A DNA stretch of 64,000 nucleotides, taken from contig JAJEKV010000051.1 in the NCBI GenBank assembly GCA_021234155.1, positions 5,522,698 to 5,586,697 on the forward strand, written 5' to 3'. Each line of letters starts with the position of its first letter. The stretch's first letter is position 1. Positions 53,880 to 64,000 of this stretch are shown piece by piece. Made by a program: the position numbers and the translations under genes. Below the pieces are notes generated by a model that ran no database searches, was not told the DNA's origin, and worked only from the letters and a program-made list of their open reading frames with translations. Source of the stretch: Isoetes taiwanensis (Eukaryota > Streptophyta > Lycopodiopsida > Isoetales > Isoetaceae).

Positions 53880-55290
53880 ATTAAATGTTGTGTCCCCTAG
53901 GGCCAACTTTGCTAGCCCCGGAACGTCCCCATAGCCTGATTACGAACTTATGGTCTGCCGCATAGCCACTATGCCCTCGGCATGCTATCGATGGTACCCC
54001 TGTGTGCCCATGGATATCCGTCAGGAGTAAGTGAAAACGGTCACCCCTGGGAGCACCTATAGCACTCGACGCCGTCCGAATATTACTAAAATCCAAATGC
54101 CAGTGCTGGTGCTTTTGGTCTCCAGACTTGCCTACTCATCGAGTGTCAGTATGCTCCCGCGGAGGCTCACCGTGCTTTTGAAGACATGGCGCAGTCTGGG
54201 TTTCTGATAGATGTGTCACCTTCTATCAGGGTACACACTTCCGATGTCTTGAAAGATCGGCAAGATCTCATCTAGAAATATCACTCTGAGGCACGTCCTC
54301 ACAGCCGGCAGGATGATTTCGACAAAGTTCCTAGTTTTCCTCCCCCTGAATCTATGCCTACTTTTCTTCTTTGGTGGGGGAGGAGTGTTAGTCCTGTGCA
54401 GCCAGGCACAAGACTATTCCTAAGTACCACGCAGGGCAGAAGCAAGGGAGCAGGTCAAGCGTCAGGTAGCAAACCCAGGCCCCACCGAAAACCACGCAGA
54501 AGTCCACACCCCAGTCAAAGAAGAGAGCCAGACAAGACAAATGACGGCCTCCGGGGAGTTCGGCCTTAAATTAGTGGGATTCCAAGCACTAATGACGGCA
54601 CTGCAAGATTTCCTTAAATCATGCATATGATCCAGGAGTTGGTGACCGAGATCTGCCATCTATCTATTCTGGGCCCAAGGCCATTGTACTATATATATCA
54701 GTAGAGATAGATCTCAAGTTTTTAGATAAGTCTTAGTGTTGTCTTCTTTCATTCTTCTTGCTTGACGAGAGTTCATGTACTCTTATTGATATTCAAGGAG
54801 CCTTATCTTGGCATATAGTCTCTTTGTTTTTCTGTTTTGTTTCCTTCTTTCTGCTCTGATCTCTTGCAAAATCCCGCGTGACACTCTACTAGGATTTGCC
54901 CGTTTGATCCAAGGGTCCTCACAGAGGGATGTCTTGCAGGCGATCCCGAACCCAGATCCTAAACATCTCTGTATCCTCTTTCTTTTTGTTTGATCATGAT
55001 AGCTTTCTGGATATCCCTTCAGGGGCAATTCATTAGCAAGAAAGTGGGTTTGGGCATCTTATAGTATATTCTCAACATATTGGTTTTTTATCTTTTGGTA
55101 TCTTTACATATTCTATTTATATGTCAAAAACTAGAAAACTCCAAACATGTAGACGTTTATCTCGATCTTTATATGACTCCACTTACCACATCGAACATGC
55201 AAATCTTCACCGTCGAAGAAGAATCTTGATCTAACTATTTAAATATGGACAAAAATACTCCTATCATCCTCTAAAGCAGTCGACCAGTCC
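53880..55290. other. Unassigned region, possibly decayed transposon
   Basis: GC-richer than the surroundings up to about 54650 with several short frames (71 residues at 54354-54569 rich in Arg/Pro/Ser). No family or terminal repeat was recognised. 54700-55290 is AT-rich and featureless. Confidence 0.35.
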
Positions 55291-55392
55291 TAGATGGAGC
55301 TTCCTCTGCAAATGTAGCTGTCGAATGATTTCTGGACCAGAAATGAGTTGTAGATGGAGCTTCCTCTGCAGATGTAGCTGTCGGATGACCTC
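55291..55392. repeat. Tandem duplication, 60-bp period
   Basis: TAGATGGAGCTTCCTCTGCA starts at 55291 and 55351, followed in both by ATGTAGCTGTCG. Confidence 0.9.
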
Positions 55393-56082
55393 CCTACATC
55401 CGGAATGGTTGGATGCGCAAATGTTTGGTCCAACAAAGCAAGCACTTAGCAAGAACAAACCATAAAAGAAAATTTGCAACGCACACATGCACGCACCAAA
55501 TATTTCCATAGCAAGAGCGTCTCGCAAAAAAAAGTGTTCCCACCCACCAACACCGTCACAAATTACGTACAGTTGCAAGTTGAGGCCAGAAACTAAGAAT
55601 ATTCAAGCACATACCATAAATATTCTCACCCACTAGAAGGAAGCACCTAGAAGTAACAATATAAAAAAAAACCCTTCCTCCTGTATCATTTCTTAATCTC
55701 TTCTGTTCGCAGAGCCAGATTCCACATGCGGCAGCGTCACTTCTCTGTGATATCTCAACTTCCGGCTTCTTTTTTTGAGGGCAACCGCTCTCTAATTCGC
55801 AGTATGAAACCAATTCAAAAATTAAGATCATGTTTTTAGGGGAATCAATGGCATTAATTGTGTGGTATTTGATTCAAGCTTTAAAGGCCAGGGGATCACC
55901 CCCATCAATTAAGGGAGAGTTTTGAAGTTAAAGTGGCAGTGTTTTCAGTTTTAAGAAAAGTGTTTTGGTATTTGCTAACTCTTGCAATGTAATTAGAAGA
56001 CAAGCGGTCGTTACGATGTACCATTGTAAAATTGATTCAGGCAATTGGTTCTGACACTAGTCTAATTTCCATAGTCGAATCA

Positions 56083-56205
56083 GGCCCTTAGTTGTACGCC
56101 CCATCACTTTCAATGGAATAAAACCAAACAAACGGGCAACCTATCATCTGGCCCTTAGTTGTACGCGCCATCACTTTGAATGGAATGAACGGGCAACCGA
56201 TCATG
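56083..56205. repeat. Tandem duplication, 67-bp period
   Basis: GGCCCTTAGTTGTACGC and CCATCACTTT(C/G)AATGGAAT occur twice, with ACGGGCAACC in both copies. It lies in AT-rich DNA with no gene. Confidence 0.85.
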
Positions 56206-57910
56206 CGACGAATCCATGAGACGAATGAAACGAAACCAAGCAACCAAACGTTAAACCGAGTTCCAACTATCCTCCCAGGTCTTAAGGACGGCACAAAATT
56301 AAAAGATACTGGGGTTGGCTTCTAGTATAATCAGACACGTCAAAAAAAATTTGCTTTTGCCAAAAGTTACATTTCGATGCACTTCTCCATATACAGAAGT
56401 TAGTTCATTCAGGGGTGTTCACCACTCCCATGAGAAGAGTATTTCGTTACACGTAAAAGCACCATCAAGCCAAGAAAATTTACTCATCAGACTTGATATT
56501 TTTTGACATATAATAAAAGCCGTCTCCATTGCCACTCTAGCCCGTACTATGCCAATTCCCTCTCGGTTAATGTGGCTTGATCCATTGCATATAATCTAGT
56601 AAATAAACAAAGTGAACATACTTGGCTCCTTAGGGGTCGCATGAAGCGTATAGAATTATGGAACATAGGATAGGATATAGCTATCTTCGAGATCAAGCCA
56701 TTAAACAAATATCTGGACAGTGTTTGCTCCTTTGTGAATCTGCAAAAAAAGAAGACATGTTAGTTTGAAACAACACCAGCCTCCTAAATATTATCTGCCT
56801 TTTAAGTGATACCTGTAGACCTGCTTCAATCTCAACGTGCTAATGAGGCCACTGCCTCAGAAAACCCCATATGCTCTGGTGAGTTCCGATACTCACGAGA
56901 ATCACAGTGCCTCATGAGACTCCTAGTATCGGTAAAAATTTGTGACATTCTGCACCTCAAACCAATCCAAAGACTACCGTCATTAATAGCAAACCATCTT
57001 TGACAAGTAAAATGTCAACAAAATCCATGTCAAGAAGAAGACATGGAGCACCACAACTGTCTGTTAGACTAGTGATGGTGTACCAAATCCTGCCACAGGC
57101 AGCACTGCTCCTATAGGCCTATTAGACCCCCTGTCTACAAAGTAATGCTAACACCTTAGAACCTCAATAATTCCCATGGTCCATGATTTTGTACAGAACG
57201 TTCTTACTAAGAAAAGATCTTCTAAGGACTTGCAAGCACAAGCCACAAATGCAATTCTTGAATGCAAATTAATTCATCACATATTTTCTCAAAAGTCAAA
57301 TAGCATTTGTTTGCCCTTCATGCTTAGCAAACTTGTATCCAAACAATTTCTGGAAGGCAAAACAAGGAGCCATGATAAAACAAACAAGGAGCCATGATAA
57401 ATAATGTCTAAACATTAGTCTTTAAAAAGGCCAGCGCTTTTCATCTGAAAGATTGCACAGCACATTTCCCTATTTTTCTCCTTTTTATTCCTCACCTACA
57501 GATTTTTAAGAACATTTAGGAAGGCCCTTCCTCTACATAAGCAAAATCAGCATTCCTCCCTATTTTGATCCTCCCCCCGAAAAGTGTTGCTGCTGACTTC
57601 TCATTTCAACATTGAGGTCTCAAGGATTTTACACAAAAATCCTTGTCATCAACACTAGGTGTTAATCCCAGATAATATAGTCCCAATAAGCTCATGCTGT
57701 TGAACAGGAAAAGGTCTAATTATACATAGACCTTAATCTAGTCAATGATGATGGAAATTTCTTCAATTTAAATGCGACTAATGTAAATTTCTCAAACTTA
57801 AATATTCTTCTATTGAACCCGAACACATGTTTTCTGCAATGTAACAATAGCAAAGAGAAAACAGATTATTCTCTATAAGGCTTACATGACAAGCACATAA
57901 CCTGTGTCAA
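56206..57910. other. Non-coding region
   Basis: No gene recognised on either strand. A 22-bp duplication (AACAAGGAGCCATGATAAA) is at about 57360-57400. Downstream exons of the minus-strand gene at 61.4-62.7 kb were expected in this range but could not be identified. Confidence 0.4.
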
Positions 57911-58035
57911 TTTCTCCTTTAGGAGATGGACAAAAGATTGCAAAGCTGTTAAGACTCACTTTAGCACATTGTGAATTTCTCCTTTAAGTGATGGCCAAAA
58001 GATTGTAAGGCTGTTAAGACTCACTTTAACACCTG
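57911..58035. repeat. Tandem duplication, 65-bp period
   Basis: TTTCTCCTTTA(G/A)G(A)GATGG and GCTGTTAAGACTCACTTTA occur twice, starting at 57911 and 57976. Confidence 0.88.
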
Positions 58036-60202
58036 ATAAAAAAGGCTACATAGAATAAAAACATGTTGCTGTTCTGGCTTGACCAAAATAACTTTTCGTG
58101 CCCGATACCTAGCAGGCCGAATGCTTTGCTTTTCTGTGTTTATTTGCAGCTTTCTGCTTCACTTCCTAGAAGTACCCAAGGTTACTTGTTAGAAACCTCG
58201 AGTTCACCATGTTCTTCTGATCCATTTTGTTTGTAACAAATGGAAGACCATGGCTATGTTTCACTTGCCTCGACCCCTAAGAGACCTGGTCGGGGAGTGT
58301 CTGGCTTCTGTTCTTTGCCGATTGCGGACCGGTGCAGACAACTGAAAGACGAACTTGTGACTACTTTTAAGAAGTTGCAAGTCTTCTTCGAGGAAAAGAC
58401 AGTACTAATTCTTCAGTCTTGTTGATCCACGAAAGAATGAAAGATTGCAGGAGTTTCTTTGATATGAAATAGAGGTAATAAAGGTGATGGGCCACAAGTT
58501 CACAATCTACCAATGCCAATTATCATATATGGGGAGCGTTTCTCAAGCATTACCTGATCTTTAGCACCAAGAATGGAAAACCAGCAAAGCTGAATGCCAC
58601 TGTAGTTTATGCTATCAATTCTTGGTAGCTAAACTTAGACCACTCTGATAACAATTCATGGGCAAGCCCACGCCCCAACAATCAAGAACGCAAACATGCC
58701 AGGATTTCCATCCAAAAAATATGGAAACACAGCCTATTTAAATTGGTCATATCCGAAAAAGGCAATTGGATGAAACCATTGTTCGGCAATGCTGCCTATC
58801 AAAAGGCTAAAAAATAGCACTCTCTGATAGTCGCAGTTATCCTGTCAGACATTAACAGCTAAGGTCCTCAGAAACAAGAACATCTTCACGGCTGTTGCAG
58901 CAAAAAGACTACCTTGTTTTGGCACAAGATCCTTGCTAGTCAAAGATTGCATAAAGAGCCTGCCAAATACCATAACTTAGGGAAACAATAATAAACGCAA
59001 GGTAGAGTTAAACCTTTTCACTCTCGCTTGCGAGAAGCCATAAGCCAGCCAGAAGGACAGCAGAAAGTGATGAACTTCGACCTGCCTTTAATGCATGGTC
59101 TAATGGGCCATTCACATACGACATGTTTGGCCCTGCGCTGAAAAGTAACAGGGCCTATTATCAACTGCTGCCAACTTTTGGCCCCGCAAAGCGCAGCAAA
59201 TGGCGCGAGAGGTGAGCCACAATTTTCCTTCGGCTGAGGTAGCATGGAATCAGCTAGCTGATGCACAAATTCTGTTCACATGGCGATTCCTTTCAGAAGC
59301 TCAGTAGGGCCTGGCTGGGAAATATCCTGCCCCGGCCATGTGAATGGCAGCTGAGAAGCCATGTTCAGCACTGGGCAGCTTCAACTCAGGCCCGCAAAAA
59401 TTTAGTTTCACGTAAATCCTACATAAAAACCTCAACTGGAGTAATCTGTCTGACCATGATAGGAACATCATGGCTACATTTATCAAAGTAAAGAAACGCA
59501 TTAAACGTATGGTGGATGAATAGCCTCAAGCATGACTAACAATAAATAGCATTTTCGTCTGTGATCCACAGTTTTCCGATTCTATAGGACCTTCGACATA
59601 AATGGTGCACCTTTAAAATTCAACGAAGCTATCGGCGAGATTAACCTAAAAATATTTCAGGTTTGTGTAATTGCTCTATGAACGCAAGGCAGGCCAATTT
59701 CCTCTTCCAAGGTAACATGTGCTTACCTCTAAAAGTCTTCAGAATCAGAAAGGTGTGCAAATAGACATCCAGCCAATGATTTAGCATAAGAGGTCTTTCC
59801 TAATAAAGCAAGCGAACATGCATACATACCAGAATCGTCAGTAGCAGAGAAATTCGTTTTTTCTCTCTGTTCTTGTTCTATTACAACATCATTGGCACTT
59901 CTCTTCCCCTACTTTGCTAACAGCTGCAGGCTACGTGGATCCATCACTATAAATAGCAGAGAAATTCGTCTTCCTCTGTGTTCTTTTTCTATTATAACAT
60001 TGGCACTTCTTTTCCCCTACCTTTGGGTGCTTAACAGCTGCAATCTACCTGAAATTTCGATTTTCATAAAATTTACCTTGTAACTTTTGAATCTCATAAA
60101 ATCATTATGCTTTATCTTCGCACTTGATGGCAGATTACAAGTTCAATGTGGAACTTTCTGCCATGCTTTCAATAATTACCTTGTAAAACCATTGCCTCTC
60201 TG
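58036..60202. other. Region without a supported gene
   Basis: Several frames of 60-80 residues on both strands lack splice support or family resemblance. A pair of repeats at about 59860 and 59950 shares AGCAGAGAAATTCGT and CACTTCT(C/T)TTCCCCTAC. Confidence 0.4.
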
Positions 60203-60225
60203 TTGGAGTGTGGGAATTTCCTTCA

Positions 60226-60330
60226 GCAAGTGATTCTTCATAGAAGAAATCTGCTGAAGGAGCAGGCTGGAGGGAGAGCTGGACAGGAAAATGACCCCAC
60301 ACAAAGGCAGATCACCCTCCTTCTCATTGG
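60226..60330 (+). CDS. Weak exon candidate on the plus strand
   Basis: Bounded by TTTCCTTCAG and GGTAATAATA, with an open frame (QVILHRRNLLKEQAGGRAGQ...). The frame continues beyond the donor into a Lys/Arg-rich stretch (MKVSRRRKRAVKEKDK) to 60514. No family is recognised. It may be part of a gene antisense to the intron of the XS-type gene, or chance. Confidence 0.2.
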
Positions 60331-61433
60331 AGGTAATAATAGCATTAAACGAAAGTCAGGTCCTCTTCCTGGACCATCTAATCCGATCCCAAGACGGGTA
60401 ACCATGAAAGTGTCAAGAAGAAGAAAGCGAGCAGTAAAGGAAAAAGATAAGCAATCCTTTAGAAGAAAGAAAACAAGTATCACATCACTTCATACTTTGA
60501 GCCAGTGGCCATGAAGAAGACAAAAGTTCCTGATTTCATCATTTTAGATTTTCTCACTTTAATGCAGCATCCTAGGATTCTGCAAACGCACCCCTAGCTG
60601 CAAATGATCGCTGTATAATTGGTCTCATAGACCCAAGTGGTCTCTCGTAGACGTTAATATAATCTTTCTCTCTCTCTCTCTCCTTTGAGCGCCAGAGAAT
60701 TAGAAGCCATGAATTTTCTTCTGAGCTCTCCAATTTTGAACACTGAAGATTAGAAGCCCATGCAATTTCCTTTGATCTCACACGATATTAAGCACTAAGG
60801 ATTTAGAAGCCGTATGCCACACCCAGCCGTAGCCGTCTTATATGAACTGTGTACTCTCAACCAATCACAGAGCAGATCACGCGCTACAGGTTTGTACTCT
60901 TCAAGCCTTTGATGCTGATGCGTCAGAAAGTTGCTGCATCTTGCTGTTCATCTTCCGTTTACGCCTCAAACTAAATGTCATATTCTTTTTCTGCTGACAT
61001 GGTGGTAAGTATGCAGAAGAAAAAATAGTAGCAAGTTCAATGTGGAAAACGCAGAGTGATGTTATTTTTCTTACACATTCATAGTTATGGTGTCTCTCAG
61101 ATGTCTTCCTCACTCTTCTGACAATATCTAAATGACGAAAATTTTATGTGTCCTAATGCCTCACCAATTTAAAATGGAAATGGGGTTATAGTATGGGCGT
61201 TCCCGAACATGAAAAAAAATCAGTTCTAAACAAGTACACAATAAGCTGCCATGACTTCTACATGTTTTGGGACATGCCCAACTCTTTCCAGAGATGTTTG
61301 ATACTTGCGTCCACACTTTGGTGCAAAAATGCACATGATTAGAGCTAAATATCATTGACCATACCATCACAAAGTATTCAGATACTATGTATATGAAATG
61401 ACTAACGTAAGAAGAACAACATGTGGCACATAC

Positions 61434-62662
61434 CTTCCACAAGCAAGGCAGTGCAAAGCTCCCCTACCACCAAGTTCTTGATGGCGCCTCCACCTAGGGT
61501 CATCCTGAAGGGCATGCACATAATATGAATATGCCCTGTCAACCAGCACCTTCAACCTCTCTCGTTCTACTAGTTCATCATATCGGTGCTCATCCTCATC
61601 TCTTGCCCAAGAATCATGTCGGCCTCTTTTCCCATGTGTCTCCTCTGGTGAATAATGCTTTTTCAGGGGTTGGTCCCTATCTGAAAAGCCATTTTTATGA
61701 TTAGTTCCTGGAGAATATCCACGGAGTCTCCTTTCTCTGTCTCGTAAGTTGGCTTCTTCACCATATGAATCTCTACGAATTTCCCGAAAATGTGCATAAC
61801 CGTCAACGTAACCATCTGAAACACCCCTTTCAGTCATTACCATACGAGAATCAAATGCAGGGTCCCTTAAAGGCGGACTGCGACTCCTGGCCGAATGGTG
61901 CGCAGCAGCTTCTATAGCTGCTCTTTGCCTCATGTAGATAGGATCCCTTCCTGGACTCAAATTGGTCATGTCCACGTGTCCTCTCATGTTGCTAAGTAGC
62001 ATCATATCTTCATATGACATGCCTAACATCCTGTCTTCGTGTGCAATGCGTCTTTCATCTAAATAATTTTCCCTTTGCATAAGTAGTGGATACGCATCCT
62101 CAACAGTCCAGCCTCCATGCAGCATTTCCTTTTGGGTTAGCCCCCGTCCTGGGTATGGCCCTTCCTCAGGTGAGAAAAGTTCAAAGGGTTGTGGAGGAGT
62201 TGGCACAAAATCTGGAGGCATAGGATAATCCGCAGGCAAGGAGTAATACCGACATATGGTACCATCAAGCAGGACAAGCTTGTTTAGCTCAAGCAAATCA
62301 TCAATGCTTGGAAACTGTAGACCTTGATCCAATCCCTGATTAGCTGAATTATGAATAAACTCATTGTTATATGTAGCCCCTGAATCAACTCTTGTCCCAT
62401 CAGGTATAACATCAGAATGATGTTCTACTTTTGAGGCGTTCTCAATACCAAGCCTGTCTTTATCCCATCTGCTTGACTTTTCCCATCTTGATGACCTAGA
62501 ACGCCTGCCTTCAGTTTCATCCTTATCGTCATTTTGAGATAGATGATCTGCAGATGGATGATCTGCAGATAATTCTTTCTTCACAGGGACATCATCATGC
62601 TTACCTTTCTTAACTGGCATCCTTGATTCATTCCTCCTTCTGATGCTACCAGATTTATCCAT
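61434..62662 (-). CDS. First coding exon of a probable XS-domain protein
   Basis: Starts at ATG 62662 in the context AAAATGG and runs 409 codons to the donor AAG|GTATGT at 61434/61433. N-terminal Ser/Arg/Lys-rich, with RRSRSSRWEKSSRWDKDRLG at about 55-75. A conserved block follows (LNKLVLLDGTICRYYSLPAD, YPMPPDFVPTPPQPF, LTQKEMLHGGWTVEDAYPLL), then an Arg-rich region. The exon ends LGGRGALHCLACGR, a C-x2-C zinc-ligand start. From memory this matches plant proteins of the At3g22430 type, in which the next exons carry the XS domain, an RNA-recognition-like domain shared with SGS3. I could not find those exons on the minus strand within 55-61 kb, so the family call rests on the N-terminal part and the gene could be truncated. 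Confidence 0.65.
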
Positions 62663-63060
62663 TTTGTTAGCTGCTAATTCCGCCTCCTAATCCTAGACCG
62701 ACCCTAATTATTATGTCCAAAAAACAGCTGCACCAAACCTGTTATTAATAAGAAAAAACCCAGGTTTTCAGCAGAATCTGAAGGCCCATAATAGCAGTCT
62801 ATCAAATCGAAATACAGTAATGTCCATCTCCTCATTATAGGTATTTCTCAAATAACCTTTTAAAATACCTAATCCAAAGCATAAAGGGATGCAGCGAGAG
62901 GGGATAAAACTGTGGTCGCCGACGCCCAAAACACTGAAGACGAAAACCTAATCATCCACGACCAGCGTCAGATAGATAGATATCCGAGGACACGTGCACC
63001 GTACAATAAAATGCTTATTTTTTCAGCGCGATCTTGAATTATAGTCACAAAGAAGCTTAA
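62663..63060. promoter_or_regulatory. 5' UTR and proximal promoter of the XS-type gene
   Basis: The sequence upstream (higher coordinates) of the ATG is AT-rich with no long frame. No clear TATA box could be fixed. It ends at the GTTAA-rich repeat block. Confidence 0.35.
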
Positions 63061-63097
63061 ATTGAACGTGAGTAAGGGTACCTTTGCACTCGCCGTT

Positions 63098-63500
63098 AAG
63101 TTAAGATAAATCTTAATTTTTAGCACAAGTTTTATTCACACCACTAGTTAAGTTAGCATTAGGTTAAGAATTTTAGTTGTCACATAACTTTTTTTAATGA
63201 ATAGAATAGAATAGAATAGTTAACGGAAATGTTAACGGAAATTATGTTCGCACTACGTTCCCACTTTTAAAGTTAGGAGAAATTTATTTTTTAAGTAAAA
63301 GTTTCGTTCGCACTGCTAGTTAAGTTAGCATTTAAGAATTTCAGTTAAGTGGCAGTTAACTTTTTTAAATGAAAATGTTAACAAAAATTATGTTCGCACT
63401 ATGTTGGGTTAAGTTAGTAAAATTAACACAAAATTAACCCAATCCAAAAAATACACTAAAAGTTAAAGTGACCTTAAGTTTAAGGTCAGTTAAAGCCATT
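63098..63500. repeat. Degenerate GTTAAGTTAG-rich repeat, about 2.5 units of 140-180 bp
   Basis: Two long copies (about 63098-63270 and 63270-63410) share CTAGTTAAGTTAGCATT, AATTTCAGTT-like and AATTATGTTCGCACTA. A third partial copy follows. A microsatellite (AGAAT)n lies at about 63203-63220. The density of TTAAC/GTTAA words is striking. It may be a MITE-like or satellite fragment between two promoters. Confidence 0.7.
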
Positions 63501-63731
63501 TTAATGATAGCTTAGGCCGAAATCACATTAGGGCTAAACCCAAAAAATAATATTCAACTTACGAATAAAATAATGCCAAGTGGATAGTTTAGGCGCCCAC
63601 CCTATTACATCATCGTGCCTAATTGCTGACTCATCGATTAGGCACCCTTCCCATTTTGGACGGGCGAATGTGCCTGTCCTAAGTTTTGGCAGTGGCCACA
63701 TCGACCAATTTATCCACGTACGCCTATCTTC

Positions 63732-63743
63732 TTGGCGCCAAAA
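63732..63743. promoter_or_regulatory. E2F-like palindrome
   Basis: TTGGCGCCAAAA contains TTTGGCGC on the minus strand, the E2F consensus TTTSGCGC, centred in a perfect TTGGCGCCAA palindrome. A second GCGC-rich word (AGCGCGCCAG) is about 25 bp downstream. The site lies between the minus-strand XS-type gene and a plus-strand start. Function is inferred from motif only. Confidence 0.45.
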
Positions 63744-63759
63744 ACACAAAAGAATAGAT

Positions 63760-64000
63760 AGCGCGCCAGTTTTATTCTCTGTCTGCCGGAATCGAACAAG
63801 CTCCTCCATCAATTTCTACTGCAATTTCGACAGGTATGACTTTTGGAACATCAATTGATGAAGTAGAAGATTTCAAATTTGCTAGTTTTTAATGCTTTAT
63901 TATGTTTTGTCTTTGCATCGTTCTTTCATTTTTTTTCCAAATCTACGCTCGAATTTGTCCATCTACTGTTCTTTCTCTGTGAAGGTCAAAAGTATGAGAT
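63760..64000 (+). other. Likely 5' end of a plus-strand gene running off the window
   Basis: CT-rich leader sequence followed by TTTCGACAG|GTATGAC, a plausible first-intron donor at about 63830, and pyrimidine-rich sequence after. No coding start can be fixed within the window. Confidence 0.3.

Noticed and set aside
60203-60514. Lys/Arg-rich 103-residue ORF as an intact small gene
   Set aside because: Only weak splice signals and low-complexity basic residues; kept as a low-confidence exon candidate.
61161-61433. Continuation of the XS-type exon through 61161
   Set aside because: The open frame past the GTATGT donor has no resemblance to the family and is intronic.

Overview
The window is nuclear DNA from a land plant, almost certainly a seed plant with a large, repeat-rich genome. 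Supporting this are intron-split plant genes, a eukaryotic tRNA gene, long AT-rich introns, and plant-type transposons of nearly every class (L1-like LINEs, Ty3/gypsy, Ty1/copia remnants, a Mutator-like element and a Helitron). I cannot name the species from the sequence.

Layout. 1-2965 (+): the last seven exons of a protein kinase-like gene of the plant PP2C/kinase type, with a copia remnant in one intron. 3428-5269: a deleted Mutator-like element with tandem-repeat termini and a 9-bp target duplication. 5631-13728 (+): a full-length but frameshifted L1-type LINE with poly(A) tail and target duplication. It sits inside an exon of an unidentified ORF (5601-5618 and 13742-13950). 15370-28239 (-): a 12.9-kb Ty3/gypsy chromovirus with both LTRs and a CAATT target duplication. 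29271-32527 (+): a non-autonomous gag-only LTR element. 32632-37055: Helitron Rep/helicase remnants, one helicase segment inverted, with a second chromovirus-leader fragment lying between them. 38396-38467 (+): tRNA-Gln(UUG). 39137-41595 (+): small in-phase exons of an unidentified gene. 42-50 kb: non-coding DNA full of short tandem duplications and one minisatellite. 50116-52990 (+): a degenerate LINE of a different kind, with tandem repeats upstream, a coiled-coil ORF1 and an endonuclease. 53.2-53.8 kb: a hairpin-rich segment. 55-60 kb: little recognisable. 61434-62662 (-): the first coding exon of a probable XS-domain RNA-binding-type protein. It appears to share a divergent promoter, with an E2F-like site, with a gene that starts near the right edge.

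The standout is the chromovirus. Between its 5' LTR and gag it carries at least two and probably three extra ORFs. The first, 404 residues, ends in an unmistakable histone H3 fold domain (canonical H3 type, with an 11-residue deletion in helix alpha-2). A related leader fragment at 35.6-36.1 kb begins with MARTKS, nearly the H3 tail start, so the ORF looks like an H3 gene captured by the retrotransposon and expanded between tail and fold. The same element encodes an integrase chromodomain, a fold known in other proteins to read H3 tails. This copy is dead (protease frameshift, integrase core deletion), but the architecture is the most novel signal here.

Second in interest is an array of five 15-nt hairpins with covarying stems inside the gag-only element (31471-31575). 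A separate cluster of hairpins with mostly 5-nt loops lies at 53.2-53.8 kb.
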